Below, piece after piece: positions 17,375 through 26,017 of a DNA stretch of 48,708 nt. The position numbers and the translations under genes are program-made. The notes below the pieces were generated by a model that did not search any database, had not been told where the DNA came from, and was given only the letters and a program-made list of their open reading frames with translations. The stretch comes from an uncultured Bacteroides sp. (GTDB lineage: Bacteria; Bacteroidota; Bacteroidia; Bacteroidales; Bacteroidaceae). The stretch is from the NCBI GenBank assembly GCA_947074275.1, contig CAMTPA010000017.1, positions 1 through 48,708 of the forward strand. The letters are read 5' to 3'. How positions within the stretch are numbered: position 1 is the first letter of the stretch; each line of letters opens with the position of its first letter.

Positions 17375-18049
17375 TTAGAACCAAGAATGTTCTTCTTGCT
17401 TGGTGTGCGAGGTAGTGGTAGCTGGCACGGAGTGTTGTTGCACATCTATCTCAAGCGCATCTATCGAGTCGTTTTGCATAGACGGGTGTGCGTGTCCATC
17501 GCCCACAATGAGCGTGAGGGTAGCTCCAGCCGGCACTTTTTGCCCGTGTTCCAGCTCTTTGCCATTATATACCACTCCATATACCCAGTCTTTCTCGCCC
17601 GGAATCAGTTCATTCTCGGTCAGTTTGAATCCAGCCGCAAGCATACGTCCTTGTGCCTGGCGCACCGAACTGTTGTCTGCCACGTCGGGCACTGTAAACA
17701 AAGGGGTGCTGTAAGTGTTGATGGTGAGGTAGATGGTTCTGCCCTCTTTCACCTTGTCGCCCGCTGCTGGTGTTAGTTCCAGCACGCTGCCCGGAGTTTT
17801 CTCTTTGATGTAGTTCGAATCCGACACCATTGTCTCTAAGTTGTGTCGGCGCAAAAGCTCGGTAGCTTGCGTGGCACTTAGCCCTTTCACATCGGGCACT
17901 ACAATGGCCTGCCCGTGGCGCGTATAAATGTCCAGCCCCTTGAGTATGCCCCACACTAATAGCCCGGCTACGATGAACATACTCAGCAGATTCAATCCAA
18001 TATATTTACCAGTTTTCAATGATATAAATCTTTTATCGTTACTAACCAA
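17375..18049 (-). CDS. PASTA-domain membrane protein (TTG start)
   Basis: A 224-residue protein with one N-terminal membrane helix (residues ~17-40) and periplasmic PASTA repeats: VVPDVKGLSATQATELLRRH near 50, FTVPDVADNSSVRQAQGRML near 118, and a degenerate third near 165-182. A polar tail ends in HSWF. PASTA domains bind peptidoglycan fragments. No Ser/Thr kinase or PBP domain is attached, so it may be a scaffold or sensor. The reading frame has no ATG before the helix; TTG at 18047-18049 is the best start, with a promoter element 14 bases upstream. It leads the rluD-ddl operon. Confidence 0.85.
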   Translation of the reverse strand: MVSNDKRFISLKTGKYIGLNLLSMFIVAGLLVWGILKGLDIYTRHGQAIVVPDVKGLSATQATELLRRHNLETMVSDSNYIKEKTPGSVLELTPAAGDKVKEGRTIYLTINTYSTPLFTVPDVADNSSVRQAQGRMLAAGFKLTENELIPGEKDWVYGVVYNGKELEHGQKVPAGATLTLIVGDGHAHPSMQNDSIDALEIDVQQHSVPATTTSHTKQEEHSWF

Positions 18050-18062
18050 ACGTTACTGTCGA

Positions 18063-18070
18063 CAAATATA
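18063..18070 (-). promoter_or_regulatory. candidate -7 promoter element for the PASTA operon
   Basis: Minus-strand TATATTTG is a perfect TAnnTTTG. Transcription would begin about nine bases before the TTG start at 18049. No -33 TTTG at standard spacing. Confidence 0.5.
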
Positions 18071-18181
18071 CGACTTTCGACACAGAGCATCGCAGGGTTT
18101 TAGATACTTTTTGTGTAAAGAGGCGGTAAAACAAGGGGTAAACTCTATATTAGCTCTCTTGCAATGCTACATCTACCTACC

Positions 18182-18273
18182 ACAACACCCGGATGTTGTG
18201 ATAGAAAACACCCGGGTGTTGTGGTATAAAACATCCGGGTGTTGTGGTGCAAAACATCTGGATGTTGTGATAG
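18182..18273. repeat. tandem array of four 23-bp palindrome-cored repeats (family B)
   Basis: Four units begin at 18182, 18205, 18228 and 18251, exactly 23 bases apart. Each contains AACAYCYGGRTGTT; in the second unit this is the perfect 14-bp palindrome AACACCCGGGTGTT. The linkers are GTGGTATAA-like or GTGATAG-like. The array is preceded at 18172-18181 by TCTACCTACC, which resembles the core of repeat family A. Confidence 0.88.
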
Positions 18274-18341
18274 CTACATTTCTATATTGGTGATGAGCAG
18301 TGAACTGTGTGGAGTTTGTGGAAGAGGTGATGTTGCTCTAC

Positions 18342-18390
18342 AAAAAAACGCGTGCCGCACACCTCATAAATAGAGGGATGCGACGCGCGT
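18342..18390 (-). terminator. terminator of the efflux/TolC operon
   Basis: A long G+C-rich hairpin at 18348-18390 (outer arms ACGCGTGCCGCA and TGCGACGCGCGT with one mismatch and one wobble, inner CCTC/GAGG around a 7-base loop). On the minus strand it is followed by seven T residues at 18348-18342. It lies just downstream of the tolC-like stop. Confidence 0.88.
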
Positions 18391-18421
18391 CAACTAAAAA
18401 AACACACACGAAAATTATATC

Positions 18422-19732
18422 TTATTCTATCGGAACGCCTTTGTAGAAGTCGAGCACTTTGATGCGAAACAGATAGTCGTATTTGGCTTGCAATTGGTCC
18501 GACTCGGCTTTGGCTAAGTTTTGTTTTGCTTCATCGTATTGCAAAAGCGTTGCTTTCCCGTTGTCAAACTTCTCGCCTATCAACTGAAATGCGATGCGAT
18601 TGGCTTCTACGGCCACCGTGCTGCTGTTGTATTTACTTTCGGCGGCTACGGCGTTATACCACGCTTGCTGTATCTCTTTGTAGAGTGTCTTCTTGGTGTT
18701 GTCCAGTTGCAAGGCGTAATTCTGCTGCTGCAATCGGGCCGAGCGCACACGGTTGCGTGTGGTGAACCGATTGAATATGGGAACACTCAGATTGAATCCT
18801 GCATATTTGTTCAGGTTGTTTTTCAGTTGTTTGCCAAAGGCATCTGCCGACTGACCGCCTACGGTGTAGTAGCTGGTAGAGAGGTCGGCACTGAAAGATA
18901 GCTGTGGGTAGTAGGCACTCTGCGCTATGCGGATGCTTTTCTGGCTACTTTCCAAGCGAAGCTGCGCGGCTCTGATTTCGGGTTTGCAGGCAAGGGCTTC
19001 GGTATAGATGTCGTCGGGCGGAGTGAGTGGCGCAAATTCGGGCAATGCTTCCGATGTGTCGAGCGTGAAGCCTTGCGGAGTAGGGAGTTCGAGCAGCTGG
19101 CTGAGGTCAAGCAGAGAGAGCTGGTAGTTGTTGTTGGCTTGCACGGCGTTCATCTCGTCTTGCGCCAAGCGTGCTTTGGCCTCTGCTACCTCGGCAGGAG
19201 CAGCTTTGCCCACGTTGAGCAAGCTCTGCAAGCGGCTGTATTGCGATTGGCTAAGTCCCACTTGAGTTTCGGCCACTTTAAACAGTTCCCAGTTGAACAA
19301 TACCTGCAAGAAAGAGGAGGCCACGTTGATGGAAATATCCTGTTTCGCTTTGTTCAAGTCTTCTACGGCCGCCTGAAAAGTGAGTTTGGCATAATCGTAC
19401 TGATAGGGAATCTGCAATCCCGTGAAGAGTGGCACACTTGCCCCCAGTCGGAGCGAAGTGCTTGCGGTGTTCACATCGCTATATGTGTTGTCTACCGGCG
19501 AGGCCGCGCGCCCCCAGCTCCATCCTTGCCCTGCCGAACCGTTGAGGTTGGGCAAGCGGCTCCATTTGGCTGTGCTCACATCCACTGCCGACTGCTCGGC
19601 GTTGTTTTCGGCCTGCTTCACCGTGATGCTATTTTCGGTAGCGTAGTCGATGCACTGGCGCAAAGTCCATCCCTCTTGCGCTTGCATAGGCAACGCCAAA
19701 AGGCATATATATAGAAAGCTATATTTTTTCAT
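18422..19732 (-). CDS. TolC-family outer-membrane efflux protein
   Basis: A 436-residue outer-membrane channel subunit. A signal peptide (ALPMQAQ) is followed by WTLRQCIDYATENSITVKQA at residue ~22-41 and two repeats of long amphipathic coiled-coil helices with short strands. NFSVPIFN-type barrel strands and GKATLLQYDEAKQNLAKAES near 400 are typical. It would form a trimeric exit duct for the pump encoded just upstream. It is the last gene of the five-gene operon, 43 bases after the adaptor gene, and is followed by a strong terminator. Confidence 0.93.
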   Translation of the reverse strand: MKKYSFLYICLLALPMQAQEGWTLRQCIDYATENSITVKQAENNAEQSAVDVSTAKWSRLPNLNGSAGQGWSWGRAASPVDNTYSDVNTASTSLRLGASVPLFTGLQIPYQYDYAKLTFQAAVEDLNKAKQDISINVASSFLQVLFNWELFKVAETQVGLSQSQYSRLQSLLNVGKAAPAEVAEAKARLAQDEMNAVQANNNYQLSLLDLSQLLELPTPQGFTLDTSEALPEFAPLTPPDDIYTEALACKPEIRAAQLRLESSQKSIRIAQSAYYPQLSFSADLSTSYYTVGGQSADAFGKQLKNNLNKYAGFNLSVPIFNRFTTRNRVRSARLQQQNYALQLDNTKKTLYKEIQQAWYNAVAAESKYNSSTVAVEANRIAFQLIGEKFDNGKATLLQYDEAKQNLAKAESDQLQAKYDYLFRIKVLDFYKGVPIE

Positions 19733-19775
19733 CTTTCAATCGGATAATTTGGTTTTACGTTCAAGCGTGTCAGCT

Positions 19776-20873
19776 TTATTCCTTCTTTTCGGCTCCTCTC
19801 AGCTTGCTGCCAGATTGCACCCCTTCTTTCACCTCGATGTTTATGCCGTCGCTCATACCGATAGATACAGGCACACGGTCAAACTTCTGTTCGGGCACCG
19901 AGTCGGTGAGCACATACACAAATGTAGAGTCGCCGCTAAATTCAATCATCATTTCGGGCACGGTGAGCACCTTGTTGGCACGTTCGAGCACAATTTCTGC
20001 ATTGGCCGAATATCCTGAACGAATCACCACACTGTCGGGCACCACCACGGCCGCTTTAATCTCAAACTGATTTGCGCCATTTTCCTCCACTCCTTTTGGC
20101 GAGATGTATTCCAACACCGCATCGAATGTGAAGTTTTGCAACGCGCCGATAGTCAGTTTCACAGGCATCGATTCGTGAATGCGTCCCACTTCGGTTTCGT
20201 CTATCTTGCCACGGAAAATCAAATCGTTCATATTGGCCACGGTAGCGATGGTAGTACCATCGTTGAAGGTGTTGCTCATAATCACCGAGTTACCAGCCTT
20301 GACGGGCACGTCCAAAATAAGTCCGTCGATGGTAGAGCGAATCATTGTGCTGGAGAAAGAGGCTGTGTTTTTGGTAATCCCTTCCTTCACAATCTCCAAA
20401 GCATCTTGTGCCGCTTGCAGCTCTTCGCGGGCTTGTTTTAGTGTTACTTCGCTCTTTTCGTACTCTTCACGGCTCACCAATTGGTCGGTATAAAGCTTGT
20501 TCACCCGGTTGAAGTCGGTGTCGGCTTGTGTGTTGTTTATTTGTGCCAAGCGCACACGGCTTTCGGCTGCATTGAGCTGTCCCAATTCGGGTATTACCTT
20601 CACCTTGGCAATCACTTCACCCTTTCTCACCTTTTGTCCAGCCTCTTTATACACCTCATCGATGATGCCCGAAATCTGTGGTTTTATCAAGATTTCGTCT
20701 CGTGGTTCAATCTTTCCGGTGGCTACCGTTGTTTTGGTTAGGTCGTTTATCGAAGGCGACACAATTTCATAGACTACCACTTCGGGTTTCGACTTTTGAT
20801 AAAGGAATACAAAGGTTCCCAACAACAAGATGGCTATTATCACCAACAATGCGATTTTAAAAAACTTTTTCAT
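19776..20873 (-). CDS. Periplasmic adaptor (membrane fusion protein), MacA/HlyD type
   Basis: A 365-residue membrane fusion protein anchored by one N-terminal helix (residues ~5-25). It has a split lipoyl domain (VATGKIEPRDEILIKPQISG near 51-70 and STIDGLILDVPVKAGNSV near 180), a coiled-coil hairpin between them, and beta-barrel and membrane-proximal domains after it. It would link the inner-membrane permeases to the TolC protein. The coiled coil is short, as in MacA-like adaptors that serve ABC pumps. Confidence 0.92.
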   Translation of the reverse strand: MKKFFKIALLVIIAILLLGTFVFLYQKSKPEVVVYEIVSPSINDLTKTTVATGKIEPRDEILIKPQISGIIDEVYKEAGQKVRKGEVIAKVKVIPELGQLNAAESRVRLAQINNTQADTDFNRVNKLYTDQLVSREEYEKSEVTLKQAREELQAAQDALEIVKEGITKNTASFSSTMIRSTIDGLILDVPVKAGNSVIMSNTFNDGTTIATVANMNDLIFRGKIDETEVGRIHESMPVKLTIGALQNFTFDAVLEYISPKGVEENGANQFEIKAAVVVPDSVVIRSGYSANAEIVLERANKVLTVPEMMIEFSGDSTFVYVLTDSVPEQKFDRVPVSIGMSDGINIEVKEGVQSGSKLRGAEKKE

Positions 20874-20935
20874 CTGCGTTTTTATTTTATTTCTGATTAT
20901 TCTATCTGTTATTTCGTCTCATTACTCTCGGTGTG

Positions 20936-22180
20936 TCACTCATCGCGTATCGCCTCAATGGGTCTGATAGCCATAGCCCGATATGCCGGAGCCAATCCTG
21001 CGAGCATACCCAGCAACACGAGCAGAGCGCAAGTGCCTATCGCCATCCAAAAAGATACCTGAAACGGGAATATCTTTCCTTGAGCAGAAAAAATAGCCAC
21101 TTCCATTCCTTGCAGCACCATCACCCCAAACGAGATGCCAGCCATACCAGCCACGGTGGTGAGCACAATACTTTCCGAAAGAATCTGCTGCAAAATATCT
21201 TGTGGACGAGCACCTATGGCACGTCGGATGCCTATCTCGGTGGTTCGCTCTTTCACCGTCACCATCATAATGTTCGATACTCCAATGGCTCCTGCCAACA
21301 ACGTGCCCAGCCCCACCATCCATATCAAGATGTTGATGCCGTTGAACAAGTTGTCCATCATCGAAAACATCGCTTCGGTGTTGAGCAGCATCAAAGCCTG
21401 CTTGTCGTTGGGGGCGATGAAATGCGGCTCTTTGATGATGGCTTCAATCTTTGGCTGAATGTCGGACACTTTCACGCCGGGCTTCACGGTAAAGCAGATT
21501 AGCTCCACGTTTTTGCCCGTGTTGTAGGTGCGTTGCATCGTGGTGAATGGGATGATAATGCTCTCATCGTTGTTTCCTTGAATGTTGATGTTCCCATTCG
21601 ATTCTACCACTCCCACTACCTGATAGTACACTCCGTCGGCTTTGACGTATTTTCCTATCGGGTCGTCGTCTTTGTCAAAAAGCGTTTCGTATACACGCTT
21701 GCCCACCACGCATACTCTGCGGCCTTCTTTAATGTCTACATCGTTCAGCGTGCGTCCTTTCAGTAAGCGAACTTCTTCTATCTTGTTGTAGGCAGGATAT
21801 AGCCCTTTGATTATCATCGTGGTTTTTTTGTCTTGATACACTCCGTTGGCGTTCCAGCGAGTAAGGGTAGGAGTTATCACCTCCAGTTCTTCCACTCCTT
21901 TGCGTATTCGTTCCACATCGTCTACGTCCATACTCCACCAGCGTCCTTTGCGAAACCCTTTGTAAGCCTCGCCTGTGCGCTGTGGCCACAAGAACCCCGA
22001 GTTGGTAGCAAATCCGTCGAACTGTGATTGCATCATCGCCTGCATTCCTTGTCCACCCCCGATGAGTGCGATGAGCATAAAGATGCCCCAAAATACACCA
22101 AAAGCTGTGAGGAAGCTGCGGGTCTTATTACGTGTGATGGTAATAAGTATTTCTTCAAATATATCTCTGTCAAATCTCAT
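20936..22180 (-). CDS. MacB-like ABC transporter permease (second of pair)
   Basis: A 414-residue FtsX/MacB-type permease without its own ATPase domain. It has one N-terminal helix (FLTAFGVFWGIFMLIALIG, residues ~23-41), a large periplasmic MacB core domain (about 50-270) and three C-terminal helices. The coupling motif VKERTTEIGIRRAIGARPQD is near residue 313. It ends in the usual AIRPIEAIRDE. It probably forms a heterodimer with the preceding permease and uses the separate ATPase of the operon. Substrate unknown. Confidence 0.92.
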   Translation of the reverse strand: MRFDRDIFEEILITITRNKTRSFLTAFGVFWGIFMLIALIGGGQGMQAMMQSQFDGFATNSGFLWPQRTGEAYKGFRKGRWWSMDVDDVERIRKGVEELEVITPTLTRWNANGVYQDKKTTMIIKGLYPAYNKIEEVRLLKGRTLNDVDIKEGRRVCVVGKRVYETLFDKDDDPIGKYVKADGVYYQVVGVVESNGNINIQGNNDESIIIPFTTMQRTYNTGKNVELICFTVKPGVKVSDIQPKIEAIIKEPHFIAPNDKQALMLLNTEAMFSMMDNLFNGINILIWMVGLGTLLAGAIGVSNIMMVTVKERTTEIGIRRAIGARPQDILQQILSESIVLTTVAGMAGISFGVMVLQGMEVAIFSAQGKIFPFQVSFWMAIGTCALLVLLGMLAGLAPAYRAMAIRPIEAIRDE

Positions 22181-22190
22181 AATTCGTATA

Positions 22191-23450
22191 TTAATCGGCT
22201 CTAAGTGCTTCGATGGGACGTATGCGAACGGCTTTGCGTGCAGGGAAATATCCTGCCAACGTGCCAGCTATAACCAAAGTGAGTGTAGCTTGAATGGCTA
22301 TCGACAAATCTACCGTAGGGTCGTGAAACACGGTGGAAGACCACATCCCATTGTCCATTGTCTGATTGCCAAATTCCACGTTCATCCACTCGGTCACTCC
22401 AATGCCTGCTACCATTCCTAAATAGCCAAAGAAGGTGGTGATGACAACGCTCTCTACAATGATGAGCCAAAGGATGGAGCGTGGTTTTGCGCCCAAGGCT
22501 TTGCGGATGCCAAACTCACGTGTTCGCTCTTTTACCGTGATTAGCATAATGTTGGACACACCTACAATGCCACTCAGCAAGGTGAAGATACCGATGACCC
22601 ACAATGCTGTGCGAAGAATGCTCATAGCACCTTGACTTTGCAAGTATTGAGTGAAGCGATTCCAGATCCAAATAGAACTTTTGTCGGTGGGGTCGAAGCG
22701 GTGATTGCTGCCCATTATCTTGCGGAAGTTTTCTTCAAAAGCTTCGTTCACCTCTTCGCTCTCTAAGTTTTTGGTAGAGAACACAAAATTGTGCAGTTTA
22801 TCTCCTTTTCCATAAATGGTTTGCAAGGTCGAGAAAGGTATCAGCCCGTCGTTGTCGGCACTGGTGGCATCGTCGTTGTAAAGCCCCACTACTTGAAACA
22901 TCACTCCATTTACATTGACAAACTCCCCAATAGGTTCTTTCTTCGATTTCTCGAAAAGCACTTCGGCAGTACGTTTGTGTAGCACTATAACCTTGCGTCG
23001 TTGCTCCAAGTCGAGTTTGTTGATGAAGCGTCCGGCATAGCTTTTCGAGGCTTCCATCTCCAAGTAGTTGGGATAAATTCCGGCTAAGCCGATGTTTACG
23101 TACTCTTGCCCGAAGCTTACATTTTGCGAACCCTGATAGACGGTTGCGCCGATGGTTATCACATTGTTTTGAAAGTGCTGTTGGGTGGAGGTTATATCCC
23201 GATTGTCAAATTGGATTCGTCTTCCTTCTTTCAGCCCGTCAAACGATTTGGTGGTTCTGCCGGGGAATATCTTGATGGAGTTGTATGCTCTGTCGCTCGA
23301 TTCCATCTCGAAAGCGTGGATGATGCCATTACCTGCACCCAGTAGCACAATCAGCATAAAGATGCCCCACGCTATGGCGAAACCCGTCAGGCTGGTGCGA
23401 AGCTTGTTGCGCTTGATGGTGCTGTATATCTCTTGCCAAATATCTAACAT
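22191..23450 (-). CDS. MacB-like ABC transporter permease (first of pair)
   Basis: A 419-residue paralogue of the next gene with the same plan: helix at ~22-42 (LTGFAIAWGIFMLIVLLGAG), periplasmic core, three C-terminal helices, VKERTREFGIRKALGAKPRS near 310 and a terminal RIRPIEALRAD. The two permeases are clearly homologous but diverged along their length, so this is an old duplication, not a recent one. Only ten bases separate them, and 29 bases separate this gene from the ATPase. Confidence 0.92.
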   Translation of the reverse strand: MLDIWQEIYSTIKRNKLRTSLTGFAIAWGIFMLIVLLGAGNGIIHAFEMESSDRAYNSIKIFPGRTTKSFDGLKEGRRIQFDNRDITSTQQHFQNNVITIGATVYQGSQNVSFGQEYVNIGLAGIYPNYLEMEASKSYAGRFINKLDLEQRRKVIVLHKRTAEVLFEKSKKEPIGEFVNVNGVMFQVVGLYNDDATSADNDGLIPFSTLQTIYGKGDKLHNFVFSTKNLESEEVNEAFEENFRKIMGSNHRFDPTDKSSIWIWNRFTQYLQSQGAMSILRTALWVIGIFTLLSGIVGVSNIMLITVKERTREFGIRKALGAKPRSILWLIIVESVVITTFFGYLGMVAGIGVTEWMNVEFGNQTMDNGMWSSTVFHDPTVDLSIAIQATLTLVIAGTLAGYFPARKAVRIRPIEALRAD

Positions 23451-23479
23451 AATAATATGGTGTTTAAAAGAAAAGGGTG

Positions 23480-24196
23480 TTATTTCATAAATCCATTGAT
23501 GCCAAACGGCGAAGCGTCGTGATTGTGATTCTCTTCGATACGCTCGATAACACCATCTTTGATGTGAACTATCTTGTCGGTTTGATTGGCCACGCCGCTT
23601 TCGTGGGTCACCACCACGATGGTCATTCCCTGCGAGTGAAGTTCTTTGAGAATCTGCATCACCTCTACCGATGTTTTGCTATCCAGTGCCCCTGTGGGTT
23701 CATCGGCAAGGATGATGTCGGGGCGGGTGATAAGCGCGCGAGCTATGGCCACACGCTGTTTTTGTCCACCACTCATTTCATTGGGCATATGGTGCGCCCA
23801 CTCTTTCAGTCCCAGTTTGTCGAGGTATTCCAACGCCAATGCGTTTCGTTTTTTGCGGTTCACGCCTTGATAGAACAGAGGGAGTGCCACGTTTTCCATT
23901 GCGTTTTTAAACGAAATGAGGTTGAACGATTGAAATATAAAGCCAATCATCTTATTTCTATATTCGGCGGCTTTTGTTTCGCTCAAGTTCTTTATCAATG
24001 TGCCGTTCAAGTAATATTCGCCCGAGTCGTAATTGTCTAAGATGCCAAGAATGTTGAGCAAGGTAGACTTTCCCGAACCCGAAGACCCCATAATAGATAC
24101 AAACTCGCCTTTGCCGATGTGGAGGTCTATCCCTTTCAATACGTGTAGTGGCGCACCATTATAATAGGTCTTGTTGATGTCTTTTAAGTGTATCAC
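23480..24196 (-). CDS. ABC transporter ATP-binding protein, LolD/MacB type
   Basis: A 238-residue ATPase that powers the two permeases downstream. Walker [10 protein letters not shown] is at residues 37-45, the Q-loop [10 protein letters not shown] at 87-95, the signature [14 protein letters not shown] at 142-154, Walker B IILADEPT at 161-168 and the switch His198. The family exports lipids, peptides or drugs through MacAB/TolC-like assemblies. A histidine-containing tail ([10 protein letters not shown]) follows the core. It is the first gene of the five-gene operon, divergent from the glucokinase gene. Confidence 0.95.
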   Translation of the reverse strand: MIHLKDINKTYYNGAPLHVLKGIDLHIGKGEFVSIMGSSGSGKSTLLNILGILDNYDSGEYYLNGTLIKNLSETKAAEYRNKMIGFIFQSFNLISFKNAMENVALPLFYQGVNRKKRNALALEYLDKLGLKEWAHHMPNEMSGGQKQRVAIARALITRPDIILADEPTGALDSKTSVEVMQILKELHSQGMTIVVVTHESGVANQTDKIVHIKDGVIERIEENHNHDASPFGINGFMK

Positions 24197-24372
24197 AATT
24201 CACTTGTTTTAGGTTTATTTTTCTGATAAATTATCTAATTAGACGACGATATAGTGTCAAAAGTTGCACCGAGGGCAAACTTTTTTAAAAAAAGATTTTA
24301 TGGTATCATTCTTCTTTGCGTAATTTGTAAGCTATAATACTATTATAAACTAACCCTTTTAAACAACAAGAA

Positions 24373-25350
24373 ATGAATTCAAACATGGAAAAACCCTACG
24401 TAGTAGGTATTGACATAGGCGGAACAAACACCGTCTTCGGCATTGTAGATGCACGAGGAACTATTATTGCAAACGGCTCTATCAAAACTCAAGCATACCC
24501 CACAGTAGAAGAATATGTAGATGAAGTTTGTAAAAACTTGCTTCCACTAATCATAGCGCACGGTGGAGTAGAAAAAATAAAAGGCATTGGCGTGGGTGCG
24601 CCCAATGGCAATTATTACAGCGGAACTATTGAGTTTGCCCCCAATTTGCCTTGGAAGGGAATCATTCCATTGGCAGCTATGTTTGAAGAACGTCTTGGCA
24701 TACCCACTGCACTCACAAACGATGCTAATGCGGCAGCGGTAGGCGAAATGACCTATGGCGCAGCTCGTGGAATGAAAGACTTTATAATGATTACACTTGG
24801 CACAGGTGTGGGTAGTGGTATCGTGATAAATGGCCAAGTAGTATATGGCCACGATGGTTTTGCTGGTGAATTGGGTCACGTTATTATGCGTCGTGGCACA
24901 GGTCGCTTGTGTGGTTGTGGTCGTCACGGCTGTTTAGAAACCTATTGCTCGGCCACGGGCGTGGCGCGCACGGCTCGCGAACTGCTTACAGGACGCACCG
25001 ACAAAAGTTTGCTAAGAGAGATTCCAGCCGAAGAAATCACCTCGAAAGATGTGTATGACGCTGCTATTAAAGGCGACAAATTGGCTCAAGAAATATTCGA
25101 GTTTACAGGCAATATATTGGGTGAAGCTTTGGCCGATTTTATCGCATTCTCAAGCCCCGAAGCGATAGTGCTGTTTGGTGGTTTGGCCAAATCGGGCGAT
25201 TACATTATGAACCCCATCCACAAATCGATGGATGAAAACGTGCTTGCCGTGTTCAAAGGAAAAACAAAACTTTTGGTTTCTGAGTTGAAAGACTCCGACG
25301 CAGCCGTGTTGGGCGCAAGTGCCTTGGCTTGGGAGCTAAAAGACTTATAA
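24373..25350 (+). CDS. ROK-family sugar kinase (probable glucokinase)
   Basis: A 325-residue cytoplasmic kinase. The phosphate loop GIDIGGTNTVFGIVD is at residues ~12-26, the sugar site LTNDANAAAVGE near 115, and GTGVGSGIVING near 142. The ROK zinc site shows as ELGHVIM with CGCGRHGCLE (about 165-190). The pattern best fits glucokinase, which phosphorylates glucose at C6 with ATP; activity on other hexoses such as mannose cannot be excluded. It is monocistronic, with its own terminator, and stands between two unrelated units. Confidence 0.92.
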   Translation: MNSNMEKPYVVGIDIGGTNTVFGIVDARGTIIANGSIKTQAYPTVEEYVDEVCKNLLPLIIAHGGVEKIKGIGVGAPNGNYYSGTIEFAPNLPWKGIIPLAAMFEERLGIPTALTNDANAAAVGEMTYGAARGMKDFIMITLGTGVGSGIVINGQVVYGHDGFAGELGHVIMRRGTGRLCGCGRHGCLETYCSATGVARTARELLTGRTDKSLLREIPAEEITSKDVYDAAIKGDKLAQEIFEFTGNILGEALADFIAFSSPEAIVLFGGLAKSGDYIMNPIHKSMDENVLAVFKGKTKLLVSELKDSDAAVLGASALAWELKDL

Positions 25351-25372
25351 GATATAAATGCAATAAATAGAG

Positions 25373-25404
25373 AGGAGAATGAGCTTGACTTGTTCTCCTT
25401 TTAT
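25373..25404 (+). terminator. terminator of the glucokinase gene
   Basis: AGGAGAA (25373-25379) pairs with TTCTCCT (25393-25399) around a 13-base loop and is followed by TTTATAT, 23 bases after the stop codon. Confidence 0.65.
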
Positions 25405-25497
25405 ATATAAAGTTCGTTACTGTAATTGAATAGCAGAGCACTCAGCCTGCTTCTATAAAAATACCCATATTAAAAATAAAAACTAAAGACTACACTT

Positions 25498-25938
25498 ATG
25501 AAAATGAAATCTTACGTATCCGTTCTTCTGTTTTCGCTGCTTGCGACAATCACAAGTTGCAGCAAAGATAGTTACACGGCTCCCGAAATCACCGTGGCAG
25601 CATCATCTACTTTCGTGATGGACGCAAATGCCTCTGTTATTATTCCTTTCACATCAAACCCCGCCGATGCCGACTTGTCTGCACTCACCATCCGTTGCTA
25701 TGATGCCACCGCAAGTGGTGCAATCACCCCCGGAATGGTATATGGCTTGAAGATAGCATCTGTTGGAACATCGAGCGCAAGCGGTGCTTATATGGCCAAT
25801 GTAGTGATAGTAGATGCCAATGGCACACGCTTCACCCCAGAACAAGGCAAAAGATACCGATTCACGTTTGCCGAATCATTCTTTTATATCAATGGCAGCA
25901 AAAGCGACGAGTTTGTAGTGACTTTCTCGCAAAACTAA
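25498..25938 (+). CDS. Small lipoprotein of unknown function
   Basis: A 146-residue lipoprotein (LLATITSC, Cys21) with a beta-rich, low-charge body from TAPEITVAA to the end, about the size of one immunoglobulin-like or BACON-like domain. I do not recognise the family. It begins 148 bases after the glucokinase stop, beyond that gene's terminator, and has its own strong terminator, so it is probably transcribed alone. Codon 3 is also ATG and could be the start. Confidence 0.75.
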   Translation: MKMKSYVSVLLFSLLATITSCSKDSYTAPEITVAASSTFVMDANASVIIPFTSNPADADLSALTIRCYDATASGAITPGMVYGLKIASVGTSSASGAYMANVVIVDANGTRFTPEQGKRYRFTFAESFFYINGSKSDEFVVTFSQN

Positions 25939-25960
25939 AAAGCCATTTTATACGAAATGT

Positions 25961-25993
25961 AGAGAGCATCATTCCCTGTTGCTCTCTTTTTTT
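25961..25993 (+). terminator. terminator of the small lipoprotein gene
   Basis: AGAGAGCA (25961-25968) pairs perfectly with TGCTCTCT (25980-25987) around an 11-base loop, followed by an unbroken T-run to 25993. A textbook intrinsic terminator. Confidence 0.92.
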
Positions 25994-26017
25994 GTGACTA
26001 CACGTTTGCCCTTTGCT

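Larger units (their letters stand above)
18050..18421. other. 372-base intergenic region between TolC operon and PASTA operon
   Basis: No gene seen. It holds the PASTA promoter element, a four-unit 23-bp tandem repeat and the terminator of the efflux operon, each listed separately. The piece 18290-18340 shows nothing recognisable. Confidence 0.6.

Noticed and set aside
17356-17445. 30-residue N-terminal extension of RluD
   Set aside because: It would overlap the end of the PASTA gene by about 70 bases and does not resemble RluD N-termini. The ATG at 17355 is a better start.
18182-18273. The short evenly spaced repeats here and at 9073-9160 as a CRISPR array
   Set aside because: The units follow each other with no unique spacers, the period is only 22-23 bases, and no cas genes are present.
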